From Dehalococcoidia bacterium (GTDB lineage Bacteria > Chloroflexota > Dehalococcoidia > CAUJGQ01), in the NCBI GenBank assembly GCA_035310145.1, contig DATGEL010000101.1, forward strand, positions 1 to 37,241: 37,241 bases of DNA, read 5' to 3'. Under the pieces are notes generated by a model that saw only the letters and a program-made list of their open reading frames with translations, did no database searches and had not been told where the DNA came from. How positions within the stretch are numbered: position 1 is the first letter of the stretch; each line of letters opens with the position of its first letter. Both the position numbers and the translations under genes were made by a program. Positions 14,882-22,242 of the stretch are shown here, piece by piece.

Positions 14882-17302
14882 TCAGTACAGCACCCGCGCC
14901 GCCAGCAGCCGCTCGTACTCGGCGCGGGAGCGGCCCAGGAGCTGCATCACGACGTACTCGTTGTCTTCGCCCATGCAGGGCGCCGGCTTGCGCACGGAAA
15001 GCGGCGTGCCGTGCAGTTGCCAGGGGATGCCGGCGTGCTGCTGGCGGCCGGCTTCGGGATGCTCCAGCCGCACGTAGAAGCCGCGTGCGTTCAGGTGCGG
15101 GTCTTCGGCCACCTCGCGCATGTCCATCACCGGCGCGGCGGGGACGCCCAACGCCTGCAACTGCTCCGTGATCGCCCAGGCGTCGCGCTCGCGTGTCCAG
15201 GCAGTGACGATCGCTTCCAGGTCGTCCTCGTGCGCCTTGCGGCCGGCCCGCGTGGCGAAGCGTGGGTCCGCCGCCGCCTCGCCCAGCAACGGGGCCAGCC
15301 GCGCCCACTCGGCCTCGTTGCGCACGACGATGCTCACCCAGCGGTCGTCGCATTTCGCGCGGAAGATACCGTGCGGCGCCAGCCACTCGTCGCGGTTGCC
15401 GCGCCGCGCCGGCTGCTCGCCGCGCATCGTCCAGGGCAGAATCCCTTCCGGCAGAATGCTGAGCATCGCCTCCCACTGCGAGACGTCGATGTACCGCCCA
15501 CGGCCCGTTTCGTGCCGCTTCCACAGCGCCGCCAGGATCGCCACGGCCGCGTGCAGGCCGCCGTTCGGGTCGCCGTAGGAGATGCCCACTTCCGCCGGCC
15601 CGCGCCCGGCGTAGCCCGTAAGCTGGCCGAGGCCGCTGATCATCGTTAATGGCGTACCGAAGGCGACGCGATCCTTGTACGGCCCGGTCAGGCCGTAGCC
15701 GCTGAGCGAGGCCATGACCAGGCCGGGATTGATGCGTGAGAGCGCGTCCCAGCCGAGGCCGAGCCGGTCGACCACGCCCACGGCGTAGTTCTCGACGAAG
15801 ACATCGGCCGTGGCGGCCAGCTCGCGCGCCAGTTGCATCGCCTCCGGCTGCTTGAGATCCAAGAGCACGCTGCCCTTGCCCTGGTTCCACTGGTTGAAGC
15901 TGCCGCCACGGTTCAAGCCCGGCTCGTCGTTCGCGTAGGGCGGCACGCGCCGGTTCATGCAGGGCCGGAGATTCGATTCGATGCGTATCACCTCGGCGCC
16001 CAGGTGCGCGAGCTGCAACGTGCAGTACGGCCCCGCCCACATCCAGGACATATCGATCACGCGCAGGCCGGCGAGGGGGGGCGTTGAGGGCGTGGGGCGT
16101 GGGGTGTAGGGCGCAGGGGGCGCGACCGGCTGCCAGTGGACGGATCCCGCCCCACTGTCACCTGTCACCTGTAACCTGTCACCTGCAGCCGGCGCCCAGG
16201 GCGTCTCGGAGAGGAGGTACGGCGCGCCCGGTATGGTGATCGCGCCGGCGACCGGATCGCGCAGGGTGACGAAGTAGCCGCGCTCCTGCAGATGCGGCGA
16301 GTGCACGATGTCCGCGATCGTGGAAACGGGCGCGAAGGGCAGCCGCGCCTGCGCCGCCAGGTCGAAGACCTCCTGCACCGTGCGCTCTTGCAGCCACTCC
16401 TCGATCAGCGGCGTGAGCGCGTCGTGGTGCTCGCCGCGCTTGAAGCGATCGCCGAAGATCTCCCAGCTCGCCCACTCGGGGTCGCCCATCACGTGCACGA
16501 GGGCGTCCCACTGGTGCGGGTCGGTGGTCATTACGAAGATCAGGCCGTCTTTGCAGCGCATGATGCCCATCGGCGCGCTGGTACGAATCCCGAGGCGGCT
16601 GGCGACGCGGCCGGTGTAGGTGTAGGTCACCAGCGCCAGCTCCAGCGCCGCGGCGATGCACTCCTGGCCGGAGACTTCGACCAGCTGGCCGCGGCCGTCA
16701 CGGCGGCGGGCGTGCAGGGCGCCCAGCGACGCGACAGCCGCGTGGACGGCCGCCTGGAATTCGGCCTGCTGCCCGAAGGCGGCAAGCGGCGGCTCATCGG
16801 TGAGCGGACTGTTGCCCGGCGTAATCGAGGCCCAGCCGCCTGCGGAGACGACGGTGAGATTGGCGCCCTGCCAGCGCGCGTGCGGCCCGCTCAACCCGAA
16901 GGGCGTGATCGAGGTAACGACCAGGCGAGGAAAGCGCGCGGCGAGCGCGTCGTAACGCAGCCCCAGCCGCTCGATCTCCTCGACGCTGAAGTTGTGGATG
17001 AAGACGTCGGCTCCGGCAAGCGTGTCATGCAGCGCGGCGTGTCCGGCGTCGGCCGCGAGGTCAAGTGTGACAAGCCGCTTCCCCGCGTTGAGGTAGAGGA
17101 AGAGGCCGCTCGCCTCCGGGTTGCCTTCCAGGCCGCGCGGAAAGGGTCCGCGCCGCCGCGTCTCGTCACCGTCCGGCGGCTCGACCTTGACCGCCTCGGC
17201 GCCGAGGTCGGCCAGCAGCTTCGCCGCGTAGGCCGCGGAGACGCCGCTGCCCGCTTCGACCACGCGTAGGCCGGCGAGCGCGGACCCGGTTTGTGCTTCC
17301 AT
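14882..17302 (-). CDS. Double-length class III CoA transferase (CaiB/BaiF), fused tandem domains
   Basis: The 806-residue protein contains two complete CaiB/BaiF (formyl-CoA transferase fold) domains: about 1-366 (LAGLRVVEAGSGVSAAYAAKLLADLGAEAVKVE) and 411-806 (LAGLRVIDMSWMWAGPY, then LAHLGAEVIRIE). The family moves CoA from one acyl-CoA to another carboxylate. The nucleophilic Asp position is kept in domain 2 as D578 (SYGDPNGGLHAAVAILAAL) but aligns with E181 in domain 1 (QAEFQAAVHAAVASLGAL). The linker, about 367-410, is Pro-rich and encoded by repetitive DNA (16080-16190). The frame is open to 17383, but the ATG at 17302 gives the family start. It lies downstream of the cyclase gene on the same strand and probably activates an acid for beta-oxidation. 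Confidence 0.9.
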   Translation of the reverse strand: MEAQTGSALAGLRVVEAGSGVSAAYAAKLLADLGAEAVKVEPPDGDETRRRGPFPRGLEGNPEASGLFLYLNAGKRLVTLDLAADAGHAALHDTLAGADVFIHNFSVEEIERLGLRYDALAARFPRLVVTSITPFGLSGPHARWQGANLTVVSAGGWASITPGNSPLTDEPPLAAFGQQAEFQAAVHAAVASLGALHARRRDGRGQLVEVSGQECIAAALELALVTYTYTGRVASRLGIRTSAPMGIMRCKDGLIFVMTTDPHQWDALVHVMGDPEWASWEIFGDRFKRGEHHDALTPLIEEWLQERTVQEVFDLAAQARLPFAPVSTIADIVHSPHLQERGYFVTLRDPVAGAITIPGAPYLLSETPWAPAAGDRLQVTGDSGAGSVHWQPVAPPAPYTPRPTPSTPPLAGLRVIDMSWMWAGPYCTLQLAHLGAEVIRIESNLRPCMNRRVPPYANDEPGLNRGGSFNQWNQGKGSVLLDLKQPEAMQLARELAATADVFVENYAVGVVDRLGLGWDALSRINPGLVMASLSGYGLTGPYKDRVAFGTPLTMISGLGQLTGYAGRGPAEVGISYGDPNGGLHAAVAILAALWKRHETGRGRYIDVSQWEAMLSILPEGILPWTMRGEQPARRGNRDEWLAPHGIFRAKCDDRWVSIVVRNEAEWARLAPLLGEAAADPRFATRAGRKAHEDDLEAIVTAWTRERDAWAITEQLQALGVPAAPVMDMREVAEDPHLNARGFYVRLEHPEAGRQQHAGIPWQLHGTPLSVRKPAPCMGEDNEYVVMQLLGRSRAEYERLLAARVLY

Positions 17303-17416
17303 GTTTCTACGAACAACCTTCGTGAGCAGGAAATAGTCTTGAACAGGAAATAGAATGAAGAAAATAGGAAATAGGGACGGCACTCCCCTATTTCCTGGTT
17401 TCTATTTCCTCACCTC
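17303..17416 (-). repeat. A/T-rich inverted-repeat element (GGAAATAG family), copy 2
   Basis: The whole gap between the cyclase and CoA transferase genes is A/T-rich. On the minus strand it reads GAGGAAATAGAAACCAGG, then AATAGGGGAGTGCCGTCCCTATT (a compact hairpin around GGGAGTGC), followed by CTATTTCCTG units. The order of motifs equals that at 9274-9381. As there, it lies between two same-strand genes. The ATG at 17302 has only a weak ribosome binding site (AAGG, 14 bases upstream). Confidence 0.65.
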
Positions 17417-18433
17417 TCACTTCAGCGCGATCGGATTAATCGGCGAGCCGACGGCGCCGGTGACGCGCAGCGGCGGCGCCACAAGCTGGAACTCGTAGAC
17501 GCCGTCCCGGGCGCAGTCGGCGCCGAGCGGGTCTAAGCGCCACAACTCGCCGAACATCAGGCCCATGTCGCGGATGCAGAGCAGGTGCAGCGGCAACACG
17601 CCGACGCCTTCCACCTGCGAGGGCGCAACCTCCACGGCGATATTGTCGCAGGCGACGGCGGCGATCTCGTGCTCGTGCAGCCACTCGGCGCAGCGCCAGC
17701 TCAGGCCGGGCGAGCCCATCATCCACTCCGTGGCGTTGCTCGTCTGCTCAAACAAGCTGTACCAGCCCGTGCGCACGAGGACGATGTCTCCGGACGAGAC
17801 GGCGACGCCCTCGGCCTGCGCCACGGCGTCCAGCTCTTCTGGCTCGATCGGCGTGTTGGGCGGCAGGTGCGGCAGCTTGCGATACTGAGCCACGTCCAGC
17901 AGCACGCCGCGGCTGACGATGCCCTTCACGTCCACCTGGTCGATGCTGTCCTTCGTCGCGCCGAAGCTGGTGACGGCGGCCGCCGGAAAGCCGTTGTACA
18001 TCTGGTCGTCGTAGTAGACGTGCGAGAGTGCATCCCACTGCGTGCTGCCCTGCAGCGCCATGATCACGAAGTCGTCGTTCCAGCGCAGCGGCCCGGCCTC
18101 CCAGGCGTGGACCATGCCCGCCTCGACGGGGCCGCCCCAGCCCTTCAAATGCTCGCTGAGCGTATTGGCGTCGCCGCCGTCGACGTACATCAGGTGAATG
18201 GCGTTGCGGCGGAAGCCGTCGCCGCCCCAGGGTCCGTAGCGATCGATGTTCAGGCCCAGCGCAAAGGTCTTGCCCTGCTTCACCAGCCCGGCGGCGCGTG
18301 TGATCACCTCCGGCGTAATGAAGTTGAGCGTGCCGAGCTGGTCGTCCTTGCCCCAGCGGCCCCAGTTGCGCACGCGCTCCGCCACGGCGCGCCACTCGTC
18401 CATCGTCGCCAGCCGTCCAGCAGTCGTGGTCAT
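17417..18433 (-). CDS. Cyclase-family (kynurenine formamidase-like) hydrolase
   Basis: The 338-residue protein belongs to the putative cyclase family (COG1878 type), metal-dependent hydrolases that open amides or lactone-like rings. The family start WGKDDQLGTLNFITPE and the segment GSTQWDALSHVYYDDQMYNG are visible. In kynurenine formamidases this region is HxGTHxDxPxH; here the two first histidines are Gln, while the Asp and last His remain. The C-terminal part, GVGVLPLHLLCIRDMGLMFGELW, is typical of the long subfamily. The ATG at 18433 touches the GGGGGGTGAGGCC edge of a palindromic repeat. It likely shares a transcript with the CoA transferase and the SDR upstream. Confidence 0.87.
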   Translation of the reverse strand: MTTTAGRLATMDEWRAVAERVRNWGRWGKDDQLGTLNFITPEVITRAAGLVKQGKTFALGLNIDRYGPWGGDGFRRNAIHLMYVDGGDANTLSEHLKGWGGPVEAGMVHAWEAGPLRWNDDFVIMALQGSTQWDALSHVYYDDQMYNGFPAAAVTSFGATKDSIDQVDVKGIVSRGVLLDVAQYRKLPHLPPNTPIEPEELDAVAQAEGVAVSSGDIVLVRTGWYSLFEQTSNATEWMMGSPGLSWRCAEWLHEHEIAAVACDNIAVEVAPSQVEGVGVLPLHLLCIRDMGLMFGELWRLDPLGADCARDGVYEFQLVAPPLRVTGAVGSPINPIALK

Positions 18434-18499
18434 GGCCTCACCCCCCGGCCCCCTCTCCAGTTTCCCATCGCGCGGGGCGCGATCTCGGATGGAGAGGGG
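18434..18499 (-). repeat. Palindromic element abutting the 18433 start codon (minus strand)
   Basis: Outer arms CCCCTCTCC (18450-18458) and GGAGAGGGG (18491-18499) enclose the stem ATCGCGC-GGG-GCGCGAT (18467-18483). On the minus strand the element ends GGGGGGTGAGGCC directly before the ATG of the cyclase gene. It is the minus-strand counterpart of 11149-11222. Confidence 0.75.
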
Positions 18500-18519
18500 A
18501 GGCTATGGTACTTGGTTTC

Positions 18520-19281
18520 TTAATGGCCGGTGGCGCCGCCGTCGATCGTGTAGGTGGCGGCGGTGATGAAGGCGGCTTCGTCGGAGCACAGAAAGGTCAC
18601 GAGCGCGGCGACCTCCTCGGGCCGGCCGATGCGCGGCACGCGACCGGGTGCGATCGGCAGGTTGGTCATGCCCAGCTTCTCGAAGCTGCGGTGCATCATC
18701 GGCGTGTCGATCGGGCCGGGGCAGATGGCGTTGCAGCGGATGTTCTTCGCCGCGAACTGGTAGGCGACCGCGCGGGTCAGCGCGTTGACGCCGCCCTTAC
18801 TCGCCGTGTAGGCCGTGCCGCCGCCGCCGCCCAGCGCCGCGCCGGAGGACATGTTCACGATCGCGCCGCCGCCGCTCCGCTCCAGCTCGGGCAACGCCGC
18901 CTTGCAGAGCAGGAAGAGCGCCTTGACGTTCACCTCCCAGGTGCGGGTGAAGACCTCTTCCGAGACGCCGAGGATGTTCGTGTCGGAGAACTCGGAGACG
19001 CCGTGCATGTTGGCGAGCAGGTGCACCGCGCCGAAATCCTGCATCGCCTGCGCCACGACGCCGCGGGCATCGTCCCCGCGAGAGACGTCGGCCACGGCGC
19101 CGTGCAGCGTGCCGCCGGCGGCTTTGACCATGCCGATCGTCTCCTCCAGCCCCGCGCCGTTGACATCGACGGCCAGCACACGGGCGCCTTCGGCGACGAA
19201 GCGCTGCGCCACAGCCCGGCCGATGCCCGAGGCGCCGCCCGTCACGATCGCCGCCTTGCCGGCCAGCCGTCCGTCAGCCAT
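18520..19281 (-). CDS. Short-chain dehydrogenase/reductase (SDR)
   Basis: The 253-residue classical SDR carries TGGASGIG (residues 14-21), ANMHG in place of the usual NNAG, NMSSGAALG with the catalytic Ser, and YTASK with the catalytic Tyr and Lys. PGPIDTPM and the end TIDGGATGH are family features. It should oxidise or reduce an alcohol/ketone with NAD(P). AAGGAGG lies 12 bases before the ATG at 19281. It is the first gene of a minus-strand run with the cyclase and the CoA transferase; its paralogue at 9382 stands in the plus-strand run. Confidence 0.92.
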   Translation of the reverse strand: MADGRLAGKAAIVTGGASGIGRAVAQRFVAEGARVLAVDVNGAGLEETIGMVKAAGGTLHGAVADVSRGDDARGVVAQAMQDFGAVHLLANMHGVSEFSDTNILGVSEEVFTRTWEVNVKALFLLCKAALPELERSGGGAIVNMSSGAALGGGGGTAYTASKGGVNALTRAVAYQFAAKNIRCNAICPGPIDTPMMHRSFEKLGMTNLPIAPGRVPRIGRPEEVAALVTFLCSDEAAFITAATYTIDGGATGH

Positions 19282-19502
19282 GGCTTCTGCCTCCTTGCCC
19301 GCCGCGCGCCACGGACCACGCCGGGGCTGCCGCCGTGGTGCGCCGTCGCATTATAGAAATAGCGAAGCGGATCGGCGCAAGATCTTGTGATCCGCAATCG
19401 TTTTGCCCGGTGTACTATCGATCCGGCGCAGCGGGCTGCATGCCGCCCGCGGGCGCCGCGCCCGTCCGGCCCGACCGAGACGCCGCGGGCACGAGGCTCT
19501 CG

Positions 19503-20291
19503 ATGGCGACGCTCACGTCCGTTTCCCTGGCAAACGCGGCCTTCACCATCCGCGTCTGGAGCGAAGGCGCCGGCCGCGCGCTGCTGTACCTGCACGGCTT
19601 TGAGGGTCACCCCGGCGACGCGCCCTTCCTGCAACGGCTGGCGCAGGGCCGGCGGGTGATCGCGCCCGAGGCGCCGGGCTTCGGCGCATCGGCCGACATC
19701 GAGCAGATCGACGACGTGCTCGACCTGGCGCTGTTCTATCGCCAGCTGATCGAAGCGCTGGGGCTTGGCGAGGTCGATCTGATCGGGCACTCGCTCGGCG
19801 GCATGTTCGCCGCCGAGATCGCGGCGATCTGCCCGCAGCACGTGCGGCGGCTCGTGCTGGTTTCGCCCTTCGGCCTCTGGCTGGAAGAGGCCGAGATCCC
19901 GGACTTCCTGGCGATGAGCGCCGGCCAGCTCGCCCGCGCCGCCTGGCACGACCCGGAGTCGGTGGCGGCGCAGACTACGCTCGGAGGCGGCACAAACGGC
20001 GCCTCGCCCGTGGCCACCGCGGTGCAGCGCGCCAGCAACCTCTCGGCCGCCGGCAAGTTCCTCTGGCCGATCCCCGACCGCGGCCTGCACAAGCGGCTGC
20101 CGCTGATCGCCGCGCCGGCGCTGGTGGTGCGCGGCGCCTCGGACAAGCTGATCCCGGCGCCGTACGGCAAGGCCTTCGCGGGGCTGATCCCGCATGCCCG
20201 CCTGGTGACGATTGCCGACGCCGGCCACACGCCCCAGGCCGAGCAGCCCGACGCCTTCCTCAGCGTCGTCGAGCCGTTTCTGGCGGGCTGA
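19503..20291 (+). CDS. Alpha/beta-fold hydrolase
   Basis: The 262-residue hydrolase shows a full catalytic triad: S97 in IGHSLGGMFAAE, D214 in GASDKLIP and H242 in AGHTPQAEQP. LLYLHGFEGHPGD gives the oxyanion-hole HG motif. Length and order match C-C bond hydrolases, epoxide hydrolases and esterases of this superfamily; I cannot choose among them. The frame is open from 19335, but the ATG at 19503 (MATLTSVSLANAAF) gives the usual start; an ATG at 19440 is an alternative. The 221-base gap to the divergent SDR would hold promoters for both. It fits a late hydrolytic step of the neighbouring catabolic cluster. Confidence 0.88.
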   Translation: MATLTSVSLANAAFTIRVWSEGAGRALLYLHGFEGHPGDAPFLQRLAQGRRVIAPEAPGFGASADIEQIDDVLDLALFYRQLIEALGLGEVDLIGHSLGGMFAAEIAAICPQHVRRLVLVSPFGLWLEEAEIPDFLAMSAGQLARAAWHDPESVAAQTTLGGGTNGASPVATAVQRASNLSAAGKFLWPIPDRGLHKRLPLIAAPALVVRGASDKLIPAPYGKAFAGLIPHARLVTIADAGHTPQAEQPDAFLSVVEPFLAG

Positions 20292-20775
20292 CGGCCGCGA
20301 GCCATCGCGCCGGTACGGCCGATGCGGCCGAGTTCAAGCTGCCGGCGGTTACATTCTGATATCACGCTTTCCGATACGGTGTGCGGGGCGCCCTGCCCCG
20401 TCGAAATACCACCCCCGCGATCTCCATAGCCCCACGCCTGCGATCCATCGAACCGCCGAGCCGGCCTTTCCCTGGACCGTGCCTGGAAACCACGACCAGG
20501 CTCGGCCCGGTCGATTCCCGGGCCGCGGCGCGCCGTCTGCTCGCCGTGCCGCAGCGGCGCCAGCGCGGAACCCGATGCTGAGCACCGCCGATATCGCGGC
20601 CTCGGCGCCCTGGCTGTTGCCCGGGCTGTGGGTGAGGGTGCATGTGCTCGAGCGCCTGCGCTGAAGTCCGGCTGCCTGCTCCTGCAGGCGAAACGCGCCG
20701 CGCCGCGGACGGCTCGCTGTCGCGGGCGCACAACGATGCCGACGATACCAGAGAGCATCGCAGCCGGAGAGCCGT
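20292..20775. other. Intergenic region without a recognised gene
   Basis: Open frames here are short or look like shadows with no family features. I see only a small GC hairpin (GGGGC-GCCCT-GCCCC, about 20385-20400) and the motif GGTTACATTCTGATATCACG (about 20346-20365), a short A/T-richer stretch that might hold a promoter. A ribosome binding site, GGAGA, at 20765-20769 belongs to the next gene. Confidence 0.5.
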
Positions 20776-21180
20776 GTGACGCCAACCCCGGAAGATTGCG
20801 CCGTGCTGCGCCGCTGGATCGAGCGGATTCTTGCCGACGTCGCCGATCTCGACGGCCGCGGCCGCGGCGCGCCGGAGACCGCTCACGGCGGCGAGCCGCC
20901 GGCGCCAGCGTTCGACTGGGCGCCGCTGCTGCGCGAGGCCGTGACCGCCTACGCGGAGCGCGATCCGCTCGCCTTCCTTGCCGCCCTGATTCGCGCCATC
21001 CCGCGCGGGCAGGCCGTCGATCTCGGCCCGCTCTCAACCGAGCTGCTCGTGGCCCTGCGGGCCCGGCTGCGCGCCGCCGACGAGCAGGCGGCAACGGTGA
21101 TCGATCCCGAGGCGCTGGCGGCGCTGCGCGCGGTCGAACAGATCCTGCGCGGGGATGATCATAATCCTCGCGCCGGCTGA
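20776..21180 (+). CDS. Hypothetical helical protein
   Basis: I do not recognise this 134-residue protein. It starts with GTG at 20776, 6 bases after GGAGA. The sequence predicts helices (PEDCAVLRRWIERILADVAD, later FDWAPLLREAVTAYAERDPL and EALAALRAVEQIL) with no signal peptide, membrane segment or cysteine motif. Codon positions look like those of neighbouring real genes. The fragment DPLAFLAALIRAIPRG is regular enough to suggest a folded protein. It stands with two other small uncharacterised genes (21253 and 22243) and gives no clue to function. Confidence 0.6.
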   Translation: MTPTPEDCAVLRRWIERILADVADLDGRGRGAPETAHGGEPPAPAFDWAPLLREAVTAYAERDPLAFLAALIRAIPRGQAVDLGPLSTELLVALRARLRAADEQAATVIDPEALAALRAVEQILRGDDHNPRAG

Positions 21181-21252
21181 CCTCTCCGCACGGTACGGTT
21201 TCTCTCAGATGTGCAGTGCGTAGCCGGCGGGACGGCTGGTGTGCGGCCATTC

Positions 21253-21522
21253 ATGTTCAGGCATCGCGCGAAGCCCCGTCACGTCGAGGTCGAAGACGAG
21301 GCGATTGTGGCCGAGACTGCGGATGACGCGCTGCTGATCGCGGACTGGCAAGGCCGGCTCTACAGGATACCGCGCGCCATGCTGGCGCGGTACGAGGTCG
21401 AATCCGCGGAGGGACTCGGCGGCCACGCCGCGAGCGCGGCGGCGCTCCCCCTGCTGGGAACCGCGCTGGAACAGCGCCGCGGCCAGCGCAACCATCCGCA
21501 CGACGACGGCCGCGATCGCTAG
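21253..21522 (+). CDS. Small hypothetical protein
   Basis: This 89-residue frame starts MFRHRAKPRHVEVEDEAIV and contains DDALLIADWQGRLYRIPRAML, a beta-rich segment that looks like a real small domain; the C-terminus is low in complexity. The frame is open from a GTG at 21211, but neither start has a convincing ribosome binding site, so the start is uncertain. No family is recognised. Confidence 0.45.
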   Translation: MFRHRAKPRHVEVEDEAIVAETADDALLIADWQGRLYRIPRAMLARYEVESAEGLGGHAASAAALPLLGTALEQRRGQRNHPHDDGRDR

Positions 21523-21609
21523 TCGCCGCGGGCCGGCGCAGTAGCGCAGCGTGCGCCTGGCCCGCACCTCCGTGACGGGCCGTTGCCGCGGGCCGCGCGG
21601 CGCCCGCCG

Positions 21610-22107
21610 TCAGCGTGCCGCCCCACCCCGTCCCGCGCCGATCGCTGCCGCCGCCAGTCGCCGGCCAAGCGCCGCGACCTCCGCTTGCAACCGGGTGAAT
21701 GTCGCCTCGGTGATCGCCATGATGCGGCGCTCGTCGTCGGACGCCGCCTGCTGCTCGGGGAAGCGCGTGTCGCCAACATCGGGCACGTCCCAGACCTCGC
21801 ACGCCCCGCCGGGCAGAAGAAGGCTCGCCGCGCACGCCTCCCGCACAGCCGCTTCCATGAACATGACCAGATCGGCCGCAGCGAGCAGATCGGGCGTCGT
21901 CTGTGTCCACACGGGTGACATGAAGGGAATCAGGCCGCCGCGCTTCAGCAGGCGCAGGGCATACCAGCTGATCGGCCCGTTGAGGTTCTCCGCCGCGCGG
22001 ATGCCGCTGGAGCTGGCCCGCACCCCGACGAGCCTCTGGCTGTTGAGCAACGCCTCAGCCAGCCGGCTGCGGTAGACATTGCCCATACAGACGAAGTGGA
22101 CATGCAT
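21610..22107 (-). CDS. Low-molecular-weight phosphotyrosine phosphatase family protein
   Basis: The 165-residue protein has the LMW-PTP fold. The P-loop VCMGNVYRSRLAEALL provides the nucleophilic Cys and the Arg (C-x5-R), close to the normal VCxGNxCRSP. The segment TTPDLLAAADLVMFME follows the family pattern, and WDVPDVGD contains the likely general-acid Asp. Members remove phosphate from tyrosine or arginine residues or reduce arsenate; the second P-loop Cys is Tyr, so an arsenate-reductase role is unlikely. GAGG stands 6 bases before the ATG, and a 16-base palindrome (22117-22132) lies just upstream. It is divergent from the exported protein at 22243. Confidence 0.85.
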   Translation of the reverse strand: MHVHFVCMGNVYRSRLAEALLNSQRLVGVRASSSGIRAAENLNGPISWYALRLLKRGGLIPFMSPVWTQTTPDLLAAADLVMFMEAAVREACAASLLLPGGACEVWDVPDVGDTRFPEQQAASDDERRIMAITEATFTRLQAEVAALGRRLAAAAIGAGRGGAAR

Positions 22108-22116
22108 GCGTTACCT

Positions 22117-22215
22117 CGGCGGTGCACCGCCGACGCACCGGGCGGGCGCCGGCGCCTGCGGCCAGTATAGCGGCCCGGATCGCATGGCAGATCTGTGCCC
22201 CCGTGCTGCTATACT
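22117..22215. promoter_or_regulatory. Divergent promoter region with 16-base palindrome
   Basis: Two back-to-back copies of GCTATACTGGC are present: on the minus strand with TATACT at 22164-22169, reading toward the phosphatase gene, and on the plus strand with TATACT at 22210-22215 preceded by TGC (extended -10), reading toward the gene at 22243. No good -35 is visible for either. The perfect palindrome CGGCGGTGCACCGCCG (22117-22132) lies between the minus -10 and the phosphatase start, where a repressor could bind or an mRNA hairpin could form. Confidence 0.5.
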
Positions 22216-22242
22216 GGCGCCGGGTTTCCCGTGGAGGCTGCG

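Noticed and set aside
20362-20886. Minus-strand open frame in the 20292-20775 gap
   Set aside because: It overlaps the 20776 gene, lacks a ribosome binding site and is Arg/Ala-rich without recognisable motifs.
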